Part shown: piece after piece, positions 47,118 to 58,200 of the stretch
Numbering within the stretch: position 1 is the stretch's first letter
Layout of the letters: every line of letters begins with the position of its first letter
Source: Pseudo-nitzschia pungens
Lineage: Eukaryota; Bacillariophyta; Bacillariophyceae; Bacillariales; Bacillariaceae
DNA: 64,000 nucleotides
Assembly (NCBI GenBank): GCA_037355855.1
Contig: CM074764.1
Location: 2,852,001-2,916,000, forward strand
Reading direction: 5' to 3'
Program-made: the position numbers and the translations under genes
Notes under the pieces: model-generated
Told to the model about the DNA's origin: nothing
Database searches by the model: none
The model's input: the letters and a program-made list of their open reading frames with translations, nothing else

Positions 47118-48046
47118 ATTGCTGAGATCGAACGAATGATTCGCGCCGCCGTTCCGAGTTGATTGCCGTGTAAAGTATTACGGGAGACGCCATTCAAGTA
47201 CTCAATCTACCTGTCTTCTTCCATCCTCCCGGTCATTGCTGCCAACAGAGAGAGGTCAGGACGCAAGAAAAGAGTGAGTCAGTTGAAGATCGATCGTCAA
47301 TTGACGATCGATCGTCGGACGACCTTTCCCCGTCGTCATTGGTGAAAAGAATCATTATGGCGTCCGGTTCCAGTACACTTTCTACTCACCCGCCACAGTG
47401 CTTCTTGTCGCAACTGAGGAATGAGACTGGTCGGTGGACAAAAACAGCAATCAACGGAGATGGAGAGAGGTGCAACAGCAACAAAGAATGAACAGAGGAG
47501 TCGATCGAAAAGAGGTGCACATGAATTGCACGTGTTTTTGCACGTTGTTTTTTCCACTGTGTAAAAACACACACAAAACGAAATGCGCGATCGAAAAAAA
47601 AAGAAGAGAAAAAATTCTCTAGGTACCATTTTTAGCATGCGTTGGGTCCCTCGTAGACCAAAACAATGCGAATGCGACACGCCACCCGGGCTAAAATGAG
47701 TCTCTTTGGAACACAACTGAAAGCACAAGAACTCTCTTCCTGTTTCTATCACCTATACCTAGACAAAAATTCAGTGTCTTAGCTTTCCAAAGAACCTTCC
47801 CCGAGGTTCAAATGCCAGGTGGAAGCCTTTCAACCGGTAAAATCACATTTGAAGGGCAAAACAGGCCCTTTTCAAGTCCTAATAAAAGGCAGACCAATAC
47901 CACTGATCTAACTAGTGTCTAACCGGGCATAAGGACGTAGTTGAGGAGAGTTTAACCCAAAAAGAACGATTTGAATTGGTTGAAAATTGATCGATAGACA
48001 AGCTTGTATGTGCCAAGCGCACACTTATTTCGGAACGGAGGAAGTA

Positions 48047-49088
48047 CTTCGTATCTTATTGTACCGTAAGATTTTACAGTGATTAGCCTTAACTAACCTT
48101 ACTTCGAAAAAACCTTAGTTGATAGTCGAAATCAACTCCTTCATGGCGCAACACAACTCGTATGGATCCATTAGGAACGCAGTTGAATTCCGGCAGCTCC
48201 TGGTTGCATTCTTGACCAAGTCGCTATCCAATAGCCATTCATTACTGCTGCGCCGATACAGCCACCAAAATATGAAGACAACCCATCATCCCTCCCTCTG
48301 GTACTACTACTACTAGTAGTATGGACATACCGGTAGGTGGTAGGCTACCACTTCAGTACCTGGTCGGAACAAGAACAGATGTGTCTAGAAATATTTTTCA
48401 TATACCAGGCTGCCAGATAAAATAATATACTTGAAAAAATCTTACTTTATTACTACCACTATTGTACCGAATCTATGAATGCCATTTGCTGGATTGAATT
48501 TAACGCTCGCAAATTCATTGCATTCGGTGCCACAACTTCGTCGCATGTTTTTCTTTTGCCGACGAGAGCGCAGTGCAAGATGGAATCCAAACAAAAGCTC
48601 AATTTTATTGTGGGGTTGCAAAGGGCGTGTTGAATCATTGCACGCGCCGGAGGAAGGCTTTCCTTGGGTGATGGCGTATTTTGGAATGGTTCCGATCCCA
48701 TTCCTCCTCGAAAGCAACAGGAGGTATTGAGATGCAATCTCAATCGCCAAACGAACTACTAGTACTGCGAAGAGTACGGCAAGACGGGCAAACGATCCGA
48801 ACTTCGGAAAAAATACGAACTCGGCATTTTGCAATTCCATGAATAGTAGCAGTAGTAGCAGCCACGGCGAAGGGTTCAAGTATTGCTACTAACTATTTCG
48901 TGCATTACTCGGTCGGTGCCACCGGCATTCGACTGCTGCACTGTAGCTGCGAAGTTCGATTCCAACCCTCCCTTGCGCACAAATCACCCGACGTTGTTGC
49001 TCCGAGATCGTTGAGATACTTTCGGTGTGTTTTTGTTTTGGTTTGAGCGAGCTTCCTTTGGTCCGGTAAGGTTGCCCCCGTGGGCGCA
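48047..49088. other. Intergenic, no convincing gene
   Basis: Frames of 83-145 codons on either strand near 48440-48880 resemble nothing I know and overlap each other. A 14-bp palindrome TACTACTAGTAGTA lies at 48308-48321. The last ~180 bases before 49089 would be the 3' UTR of the isomerase gene. Confidence 0.5.
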
Positions 49089-50117
49089 TCACACGGTTCG
49101 TGGCTTGGTTTTCGTTTTCGCCTTGGTGTTTGTCTTCGCCGCCCTGAGGGCCTCTAGATAGGCTCCGATATTGCGCTGAACGGTTTCGGAGGTGACAAAG
49201 GTGCAAAAATCATCGATGTCCCTTTCTCGGTCCTCAACAAGTTGCTCCACCAGCGGAGACCGCGTCAAGTCCTTGACCGCCGCTCGTGCTTGCGGTGGAA
49301 TGCGAGCGAATTCCCGGGCCTTGGCCAGTGCAGTTTCCTCTAGCATTGCGAACGGGTCCTTGTTATCGTCCAAAGTAAGCAATTGGTCTACCAGTCCGCG
49401 TTCGAGTGCGGCATTTGGGGGGAAGAGTGTTCCTTGGAGAAGTGCCAGCTCCCCCCGGCGATGGCCCAGGACATCAATGAACTGCCTTGCCATCCAGGGC
49501 GGTGCGACAATGCCCAGGTGGGATTCGTTGAGGCCTATGCTGGGGGGTGTCTTGGTGGAAGACGAATTCAGCAGGATACGGTAATCGCACGAGAGAGCGA
49601 GCATGCACCCGGCCGCGGGGGCGTGTCCTCCCAGGGCGGCTACGGTGGTAAGTTGCGAGCAACCGTACAAATCCAGAAAGAGCTGCTGGACCTGCCACCA
49701 GAACTTTGGCAATCGATCAGCATCGGGTTGGTAAAGCTCCTGACCAATGTCCAAGCCGGCCGAAAAGATTCCGGGCAAAGACGACGCTAAAACGACGGCC
49801 GTGGTTTGCTTTGGATGGTGGTTCTGGCTCCGAATGGTTTGGATCGTCTCGGAGAGTTCGGCGCACAGTTCCAGAGAGAGGGCATTGGCTGGTTTTCGGT
49901 CCATACGGACCAGGGCCACTCTTCCGTTGTCTTCTGGGGGGTACTCTGTCGTGACCCAGGACAACGACGTCGGGGCCGAAGTCGAGAATGATAATGACGC
50001 TGGCAATGGAGAACGGTCGCGGATCGGTCTCGTTGTGGACGCCCGATACCGAAGTAGCAGCAACATTGGATTTCTTTCCGCCGACAGTAGTTTGTTTTTC
50101 CCTACGGAGGCACGCAT
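49089..50117 (-). CDS. Mitochondrial delta3,delta2-enoyl-CoA isomerase (ECI1-type)
   Basis: Moves the double bond of 3-enoyl-CoA to the 2-trans position so that unsaturated fatty acids can enter beta-oxidation. 342 codons from ATG 50117 (the longer frame starts with TTG, so I use this ATG). Residues 1-50 are rich in Arg, Ser, Leu and Ala with almost no acidic residues, fitting a mitochondrial presequence. The crotonase fold follows: FSAGLDI (oxyanion-hole loop, ~118), GHAPAAGCMLALSCDYRIL (second oxyanion strand), and IGLNESHLGIVAPPWM, whose Glu198 is at the catalytic position of mitochondrial isomerases; AL-GTLFPP--AL--GLVDQ also matches that subfamily. The C-terminus is a Lys/Thr-rich tail. 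No intron. A general enoyl-CoA hydratase is less likely given these motifs. Confidence 0.9.
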   Translation of the reverse strand: MRASVGKNKLLSAERNPMLLLLRYRASTTRPIRDRSPLPASLSFSTSAPTSLSWVTTEYPPEDNGRVALVRMDRKPANALSLELCAELSETIQTIRSQNHHPKQTTAVVLASSLPGIFSAGLDIGQELYQPDADRLPKFWWQVQQLFLDLYGCSQLTTVAALGGHAPAAGCMLALSCDYRILLNSSSTKTPPSIGLNESHLGIVAPPWMARQFIDVLGHRRGELALLQGTLFPPNAALERGLVDQLLTLDDNKDPFAMLEETALAKAREFARIPPQARAAVKDLTRSPLVEQLVEDRERDIDDFCTFVTSETVQRNIGAYLEALRAAKTNTKAKTKTKPRTV

Positions 50118-51056
50118 TTTTTTCAAATGAGATTGAAATTCAGTTCAGTTCTAGACAACGGGCGAGTGTAACTATCCAAGAAAGTCAGAACAATTCAATC
50201 TCAAAAGGATTTCTTTTTAAAGATTGTGAATACCAGGTACGGGTAATCTTACGGTAACTTACCGTGTGATACGATGCATTGATCCCAGAAGGAAGTGTCG
50301 GATGTCGGTTACTCGTACCGTACCGGTAAGGTTTACGTACCACACCGTACGTAAAACTCTCCATTGATTCGGGAACGAGAACAAAAAATAGAAGGGAAAG
50401 TGCTTGTGAAGAGCGTCACTGACACGATCCGTGTCACGATTTTTCACTTTTTTTTTAAAAAAAAAAAAAAGAAAAATACTACGAGTCCGACAACAATTGA
50501 GAATCACTAGTCACGCACTGAAATTAGCGCCAATGGAATGGAACGCCAGTCAACCACCAATGGACCGGGTAGGAGAACATACCTTAAATAAAAATTATCT
50601 GTGTAATAGATAATTTCCTATAACCCTTTATAGTATGCTGTTTTGTTAGTGGAAACCCATTGTTCGAGTGCCTTACTAAACTCTTCAAAATCGTCTATTT
50701 TTGGTGTTCGCAACTTACAACGAAAGTTCTTTTTCCGGGCTTCAGCCTTCCAAAATGTGGCTCTATCCACAACAACAGCAATCGAGAGCAAGATGATATC
50801 ACACTTGCAATTATTGCCACTGTCTTGGATGAGGGGGTTGATCTTGGGTCGTTGGTGGAGAGAGAGTGGAGCTGAGAAACAGAGAGGAATTCAGCAGAGG
50901 GGAAATCGATCGATCGATGCGATCGAAATAACACGGCAATCCTCTTGAGAGATCCGGAGACTCGACAATCCACCACAGTATTCAGTCCGATTGATTGAAA
51001 GTACCTACCTTGGAATCCTCTGCAACTGCAATCTCCTCCAAATTAGCTCTGAAACC
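50118..51056. other. Intergenic, no supported gene
   Basis: Upstream region of the isomerase gene. Dense in palindromic GTAC/ACCGGT motifs near 50233-50360 (CTTACGGTAACTTACCG, CGTACCGTACCGGTAAGG). A poly-T/poly-A run (about 50447-50473) follows, then CGATCGATCGATGCGATCG near 50910. Frames near 50643-50948 are unconvincing. Confidence 0.55.
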
Positions 51057-52930
51057 ATGCCCATCTGCAACAAAAAGGCCCCTTCTGCTCTCAGCAAGAC
51101 TTTTGGACACGTCCCGAGTGAATTGTTGGAGTCCGACTCGTCCGATGATAGTCTCTTCAGCTCCAACAACAAGAAAGCCAAGGATCCCCAAATCCATTAC
51201 CATGAGATTTACAATCTCTTGGATAATCAGCTTCCATACACCTTACTTGTCAAAATTGGACACCTTGATGACTTCACCAAGACTGATTTGTCCCCTCTTG
51301 TTGACAATCACGCCAAGACTGCTCTTTTGACCCTCCAAAAGCGCTGTATCGATAGCAAAGGGACCTCCAAACGCTGTAAAAAGATCCATTGGGGTACGAA
51401 GTACGTTGCTAGGCAACTTGCTGAAGCCATGAAGCAGCTCTGGATCTACAAGGAGTTGACTGCGTCTGTCAAAGCTCCCAAAACCTTGTCCTTCCAACAG
51501 AAAGACTCCTGCTGCCATTTTATTGCTTAACAAATTGGATAAGATGTATATTGCTGAGTTGGACAAGGTACTTGCCAAGAAGGAAGCTGCTGCGGCCGAA
51601 TCTGCCAGGAGACGCGCCAAGGCCCGGAAAACTGCCACATTGCGTCCACACGAGCAGATTGAGTTTGAAGAAAATGAAGAAGCACTCCAAAGAATGCCCC
51701 AGTTGTGGTCATTACTACACCATGCATCTCCAGAGTAGACAAGAAATTGTTGAAATCAACAAGGAGATCGATGATGAACACTGGAAGAAGCTCTGACAAT
51801 ACAATGCCAAGTCCAAAAGCGCTCAGCAAGCAACCAAAAAGCCCCGGAAGCCAAGAGAGAAAGAACGCAAGATTGGTTGCTTCTGTTTCAAGATCCACTG
51901 TTTGCACTCCCCGGATGGTGGCAACTGTGGGGGGTGTCAATTTGCTACCCAATCTGGGTACAGATACCTCGACAATCAGGGAAATTGCCGTCGCTGCGAT
52001 GTATGCAACTGTAACTGTGACGTCACATTCGTCGAAACTGAAAGGAAGGCAATTGCTGATTCGGTGGATCTGAAGAGCGAGTCCGACTCCGATGAAGAAA
52101 TCAACACGTCCAAGTTCCTCCAGCATTGGGAAGACAGATATGCTGCTAACGTGAATGAGCAGTATCTGTCTAATCCAACAGCTTCCAAGGAACAGATTGT
52201 CCGTGACACTCATGCGTCCACCTTCCATGACATGATTTCTGATCCGGTTCTTGCAAGTGCCAAAGTAAAGAAGCAGTCTCCAGGATGAAGTCGGGCCTAT
52301 CAAGTCTACCAGCAAGGATGGGAAGACTATCGATCAGCTCCAGGCAGAGAAGAAGGGTGTCGCTCCGGATCCCATTGGAGACTCCAGGTTCTACCGGAAC
52401 AGACTCCAGGAACATCCAATGGATCCAACCAGGTTCCTCCGTAACAGCAATACGGCGAACCGGTTCTCAGAGACACCTGCTGTCGAAGAGATCGATCTCG
52501 CGTCCAACCAATCAGCATCGATGCAGCTGATGGCGCCAGTAAATTCTTGTTGTGTACTCCAATCAAACCAAGCCGTAAATTGTCAAGTGGCCCATCGGAA
52601 CGCGAATTGTTGATTAAAGGCGAATTGTCAAGTGATACTCCACCAAGCAAATTGTCAAGTGATACTCCTCCCTTCCTTCGATCCATGCGCGAAGCAGCCA
52701 ATGAGAAAGCTGACTTCCAGGAGAACTCCCAGCCCACCCTGGAGATCCTCGATTGCCTGGGAGACACTCTTACTGCTGAAAATAATTCAGCAGAAGCTTC
52801 CCGGATCAAGCGCAAGGCAACTGATCTTGCCAAGCGGGGAAAAGATCCGGAGGAGTGCCTCCCCAAGATGGTGGACTGGTGCAAGCACCAGAAGATTCCG
52901 GCAAAGGACACCAGAACAGAGAAAGAATAA
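51057..52930 (+). pseudogene. Broken gene for a Cys-rich protein of unknown function
   Basis: Protein-like reading passes through several frames. ATG 51057 reads to 51530 (DSSDDSLFSSNNKKAKD..., KQLWIYKELTASVKAPKTL). A frame change near 51500 leads to LNKLDKMYIAELDKV and a Lys/Arg/Ala coiled-coil-like stretch. Another near 51690 leads to ECPSCGHYYTMHL. An in-frame TGA at 51796 is followed by a Cys cluster (KIGCFCFKIHCLHSPDGGNC, GGC, CRRCDVCNCNCD) up to 52288. Further shifts come near 52270 and 52515, and it ends with TAA at 52930. Total about 620 residues, probably zinc-binding. I do not recognise the family. Introns cannot explain all shifts, since the joins lack GT-AG pairs at the right spacing by eye; decay or sequencing error is more likely. 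Confidence 0.55.
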
Positions 52931-53080
52931 ATATTATTATTAGTAATTATCTATGATTAGCTGTAAATTGTTGCGTCCGCCATTGTCGGTTGCCGGTTGG
53001 TTGTCGATTGCCGGCCGGTTACTCTTGTAGGAGACATGGTGTAGTAGTTTTTACATGTTACCATCAGCAAAATTATGAGC

Positions 53081-53268
53081 TGCTGCTGCCTGCTGTTGTT
53101 TGCTGTTGTTTGCTGTTGTTTGCTGCTGCTTGCTGCTGCTTGCTGCTGTTTGCTGCTGTTTGCTGCTGTTTGCTGCTGTTTGCTGCTGTTTGCTGCTGCT
53201 TGCTGCTGCTTGCTGCTTGCTGCTGCTTGCTGCTGCTTGCTGCTGCTTGCTGCTGCTTGCTGGTGGTG
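53081..53268 (+). repeat. TTGCTGCTGY decamer microsatellite
   Basis: About 18 units of TTGCTGCTGT or TTGCTGCTGC, with TTGCTGTTGT variants at the left end and TGGTGGTGG at the right. The minus strand would read as Gln/Ala/Ser tracts, but there is no gene context. Confidence 0.9.
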
Positions 53269-53828
53269 GTGGAGTGGATCGAATTGGTCTACTCGTGTTT
53301 CTTGCATTCCGGACTTTCGTGTACCGGTATGTTCGATATCCAGACTTGTAGACCTACAATAGCTAAAGAGAGGTCCAACACCTCTGAATCCCAGCAGTTC
53401 TTCTATACTTTGCGGCGCCGGTCGACTTCAATCCCACCATCTGGACGTCCAAGGTTTTCTATTGTACCTATGTTCGATATCCACCAATGGAAATGAATAT
53501 AATCAATTCCCACAAGTGTTCGATACTTAGCTGTGGGAGTGACGTGGGAGTGACACTGCCGGCTCGTAGTTGTTGACTATTGTATCATAATTGTGATTTT
53601 GAAATCCTTCCTCTCAAAATTAAGATGATGGAATGTAATAGTGGATTGATGTGGTGCCGAGACTCATCTCTATCCAAGGCACAACTCAAACAATGAGAGT
53701 GAGGAAGAAAGAATGAGAATATCATACACAGACATTTTTGAAAAACAAAAATGTGATTGCCCTGGTGGTCAAAAAGCTCAAATTTCTGGTAGCATACTAT
53801 CTCATGACCTGACAAATCTGTTACAAGA
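53269..53828. other. Intergenic, no gene seen
   Basis: Contains a short direct repeat, GTTCGATATCCA, near 53330 and 53471. Otherwise unremarkable; ends where gypsy RNase H coding sequence begins. Confidence 0.55.
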
Positions 53829-54658
53829 TTGCAGAACTACACTGTGGGGGAAAAAGAACTCCTTGGTATAGTGGAAGGACTAAAAGCGTTCGAAGGAATC
53901 CTACGAGGCCAAGATGTGATTATCCACACAGACCACCTTAACCTGCTCTATCAGCAGATGCCCACCCAAAGGATGGTCCGGTGGAGACTCCTTATGGAGG
54001 AGTTCCATCCGGTAGTCAAACATGTTGCTGGCAAAGAAAATGATGCAGCAGATGCACTGTCCCGACTGGACATCACTGATGATCCAGCAGACACAGTGGA
54101 ATGGCTACCACCAAATAAGCCCCTCACTTATGCGGATGAGGAAGAGCACCTCTGGCAGCTCCTATTCCCACTTGGAGAAGCGCCGGAAGAATTCCAGGGC
54201 AATAGTGCATTCCCACTTGCCCCGGATATGATCCAGTTCTACCAACAAAAGGACACAAAGATCACAAGTGCTCTGGAAAAAGACAAACATCTAACCACCA
54301 AAAATGTGGAAGGTTACAGTCTGACCCACAAAGAAGGGAAGATTCTGATTCCCAACAAACTCAAGGAAAGAGTACTGGAGTGGTATCACACCATGTTGGT
54401 CCACCCCGGAGAAAAGAGGATGGAACAGAGCATACGCTCAGTGTTCACCTGGAAAGGCCTACGGAAGGACGTCCAGGACCTCTGTAAACACTGCCACACA
54501 TGTCAGATGTTCAAAAAGAGTGGCCGGAAGAAGTATGGACTACTACCGGAGAAAGCAGCTGAGGTTACCAAATGGCAGAGGGTCAATGTAAACCTCTGGG
54601 GACCTGCAACTGTCCACAATAAAAATGGTAAAGACTACCACATCCATGTTCTCACCAT
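53829..54658 (+). pseudogene. Gypsy pol fragment (RNase H end, integrase zinc finger)
   Basis: Starts in RNase H (NYTVGEKELLGIVEGLKAFE, IIHTDHLNLLY) and continues through the integrase HHCC region (HTMLVHPGEKR, KHCHTCQMF) to the first catalytic segment. That segment has VNLWGP where the intact copy has VDLWGP: the catalytic Asp is changed to Asn (AACCTC for GACCTC near 54592), so the copy was dead even apart from the insertions. Confidence 0.85.
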
Positions 54659-54663
54659 GGTGG

Positions 54664-54982
54664 TGTAACATGCTAGCGTACGCTAGTAGGTTACGACTGA
54701 ATAATTAACCGAATCCCACATGGGAATCAAATGTCTTCAGTCATGAATACATTTTTATATGTGTTCTAATTAATACAGTCGAGTCCCAGAATATAATATA
54801 TGCCTAATCGTGGGAACCGACAATGAATCAACATTTATGGCAGAGCATGCCAAAATGTGGCTATGCTCACGACTCCAAATTTTATATGTCTCCTTTCTCA
54901 ATTCGCATAACAATATCTCGTAAAGTATCTAATCATTCACAATTTTACATACTACTCCGAATTTCTACCTTAGAGTGTTACA
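54664..54982 (+). repeat. Solo LTR of family 1 with 5-bp target duplication
   Basis: 319 bp, TGTAACA...TGTTACA (7-bp perfect inverted termini). Flanked by GGTGG at 54659-54663 and 54983-54987; the uninterrupted gypsy reads CATGGTGGACCC at this point. Aligns with the LTR at 23771-24080. Left after recombination between the two LTRs of a full element. Confidence 0.95.
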
Positions 54983-55055
54983 GGTGGACCCAGTAACCAG
55001 ATGGTTTGAACTGGCTCACCTGAAGGACTCACCAAATGCAGCAGAAACTCAACAA

Positions 55056-55233
55056 ACCCGGGTCTACTAGTGATTAGAATAGCAGTGATATGCAAATTGT
55101 GAGCTCTATCGATTAGTCTATTGCTATTGCTTTCGATAGGCATTTGGAATCGGCGATTCCAACGCCTCGCTAATTTATCCTCAACCTTAATCCAGTCCCG
55201 AGTAGACTCGTGACTGTATTCCGGTGCACGGCA
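55056..55233 (-). repeat. Gypsy 3' LTR (outer end clipped)
   Basis: 178 bp. The plus strand starts at CCCGGGTCTACTAG where complete LTRs start TGCCATACCCCGGG, and ends GTGCACGGCA. The left flank reads GCAGAAACTCAACAA from the outer integrase. Confidence 0.9.
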
Positions 55234-55257
55234 TGCTCCTCCATGGTACTGTAACAA

Positions 55258-58200
55258 TTACTTCTCTGGTTTAGGGCTATCCCTGCAATAATAGGGATGG
55301 ACTCTCCTGATGTTAACCCGGTCAGTTACAAAAGGAGCAGTTTCAATAGTTACAGTTCCATTATCATGGGCCTTGAGCACCTTGTAAGGTCCTTGCCGTG
55401 GGAAGGATAGTTTTGGAATAATGCCCTTCCTTTCCAGGGTGACATAGTCTCCTTCTTTATAGACATGGGGGATCCTCTTCTGGTTTTCCCTGATGTTGCT
55501 CTTGTGGATGCTTTTCTGCTTCCTTGCTTGGATTGCTTCCCAATCCACTGGGAAGTTCACCGGCATGAACATGTCTCGACCAAACACTAGTTGCGCTGGG
55601 GAGTACCCCAGGGTGGTATGGATGGCGCTTCTGATAGCATATGCTGCCTTGGTGGTGAATTCCTCAAAAGGGTCCTCCTCGTGGAGGTCCCTGTTTTCTA
55701 GGTTGAAGGACAACAGACAGTCCTTTAATACCTGATGGATCCTTTCCAACACCGAGTTGGATTGTGGGTTCCAAGCCCCACTGGGCTTTCTTTTCATCCC
55801 CATGTTCTCGCAGAGCTCTTGGAACTCTGCTTTGAACTCACTCCCGCCATCAAAGCCAATTTCCTTTGGGCGCGGATATCTTGCCAGCCAGGTACTGTCC
55901 AACAATCGTTGAGTTTCTGCTGCATTTGGGGAGTCCTTCAGGTGAGCCAGTTCAAACCATCCGGTCACTGGGTCCACCATGGTGAGGACATGGATTTGGT
56001 AGTCTTTACCATTTTTGTTGTGGACAGTTGCAGGTCCCCAGAGGTCCACATTGACCCTCTGCCATTTGGTGACCTCAGCTGCTTTTTCCGGTAGTAGTCC
56101 ATACTTCTTCCGGCCACTCTTCTTAAACATCTGACACGTGTGGCAGTGTTTGCAGAGGTCCTGAACGTCCTTCCGTAGGCCTTTCCAGGTGAACACTGAG
56201 CGTATGCTCTGTTCCATTCTCTTTTCTCCGGGATGGACCAACATGCTGTGGTACCATTCCATGACTCTGTCCTTGAGTTTGTCGGGAATCAGAATCTTTC
56301 CTTCTTTGTGGATCAGGTTGTAACCTTCCACCATTTTGGTGGTTAGTCGATTGTCTTTTTCCAGAGCACTCATGATTCCTGTGTCCTTTTGCTGGTAGAA
56401 CTGAATCATGTCCGGGGCAAGTGGGAATGCACTATTGCCCTGGAATTCTTCCGGCGCTTCTCCAAGCGGGAATAGGAGTTGCCGGAGGTGCTCTTCCTCA
56501 TCCGCGTAGGTGAGGGGCTTATTTGGTGGTAGCCATTCCACCGTATCTGCTGGGTCATCCGTAATATCCAGTCGTGATAGTGCATCTGCTGCATCGTTGT
56601 CTTTGCCAGCCACATGCTTGACTACCGGGTGGAACTCCTCCATGAGGAGTCTCCACCGGACCATCCTTTGGGTGGGCATCTGCTGATACAGTAGGTTTAG
56701 GTGGTCTGTGTGGATAATCACCTCTTGTCCTCGTAGGATTCCTTCGAACGCCTTTAGCCCTTCTACTATGCCCAGGAGTTCTTTTTCTCCAACCGTGTAG
56801 TTGAGCTGCGCCGAGTTCAGCTTCCGGGTGTAGAAACCAAGGGGCTTGCCATCCTGGCATACCGTGGCTCCCAGTTGCCTGTCGCTGGCGTCTGAGTAGA
56901 GATGAAATGGTTTCGTAAAATCCGGGAATGCAAGTTTCGCTTCATCTGCGAGCATCCTCTTCGCCTCCATGAAAGCTTTCTGCTCTGCTGGGCCCCAGTA
57001 CCAATTCATTTTTCCCTTTTTCCCTGCAAGCTTGTTCAGAGGGGCCAGGATGTGGGAGCGGCGCTTCCACATGTCCCGGTAGAAATTTACCATTCCAAGG
57101 AACATCTTGAGTTGCTTGGTATTCTTGGGGGCCTCCAGACGCTTCATCGCCTCCAGCTTCTTTGGCTGGGGCTGAATGCCCTCTGTTGTTAACAGAAATC
57201 CCAGATATTCCACTTCCTTTTGCATGAAGAAGGATTTTCTGAGGTTGGCTCGAAAGCCGGCATCATCCAGTCTCTGTAGGACTGTATCGATTTTGTTGAG
57301 GTGATCCTGTTCAGATTCTCCCTCCCGCTGAATGATCAGGATATCATCAATATAGACAAGGACGTAGTCCAGGTCCCCTAGTAGGTTCATCATGACTGAT
57401 TGGAAGATATCGGGCGCACATGCGATTCCCATTGCCAGTCTCTTGTAGGCATACTTTCCCCACGGCAGGATGGTGGAGCAGATTTTCTGGCTCTCCTTGC
57501 AGATGGGAATAGTATAATATCCTTGGGACAAGTCCAGTGCCGTAGCTGACTTGAACTTCTGGAGCCTTTGGATCGTCTCCCCTATTCGTGGTAGTGGGAA
57601 AGGCTTCCTTTGGATGGCTGCATTCATTTTCCGGAAGTCCGTAAGGACCCGAATATCCCCTGTCTTTTTGGGTTGACAGAAGGTAGGGGACGCCCACGGT
57701 GAGTCATCATCGTGGGGGAGTTTTTCCAATACCCCGATGTCACAGAGCCTGGTGATCTCCTTTCGTAGTGCCTGTTCGAAGGCATGGGGTACGGAGTAGT
57801 ACCTCTGTCGGACCGGTTTGACCCCTGGTTGGAGTTCAATGGACACCGGTTCTATATTCTTCAGTAGTCCCAGACCTCCTCCAAAGAGTGTTGGGAATTT
57901 TTTCAGTGTTTTCTTCAAGGCTTCCTTGGAATCCGCAGTAATCTCTAGTTCGTTGACCATAGCGTCTATATCGACTTTGGAGTAGTCTGCGTCTAAGATT
58001 TTGGCTTGCCTTTCTTCCTCTTGTTGGAGGATTGGACTCTGTGTGTTGGCAAAGAATACTGCCTCACATTTGTCCGGGTTCGAGAGCTCCCCCATCCCCT
58101 TCATGGGAATAGAGTCACCCTGCCATTCTATTGTTCGGGAACTGTATTTTATATCCAGTCCCAGTTGTGCCATTAGATCGGATCCTATAATCATGTCATA

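Larger units (their letters stand above)
44842..48044 (-). mobile_element. Mariner-type DNA transposon, apparently complete
   Basis: 3,203 bp bounded by 27-bp terminal inverted repeats with one mismatch: left 44842-44868, right 48018-48044, both reading CTTCCTCCGTTCCGAAATAA inward, then C/G and TGTGCG. Flanked by the TA target duplication (44840-44841 and 48045-48046). Contains one intact transposase. The ends resemble the CTCCCTCCGT-type termini of plant mariner/Stowaway elements. Confidence 0.93.

Noticed and set aside
48442..48879. Minus-strand 145-codon frame with a hydrophobic start
   Set aside because: Overlaps another frame on the opposite strand; no motif, no repeat in the window and no support for either.
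52957..53307. Minus-strand Gln/Ala/Ser-rich 116-codon frame
   Set aside because: Product of a decamer microsatellite; no conserved sequence outside the repeat.
53075..53351. CRISPR-like array of short repeats
   Set aside because: Units are contiguous decamers without spacers and the genome is eukaryotic; it is a microsatellite.
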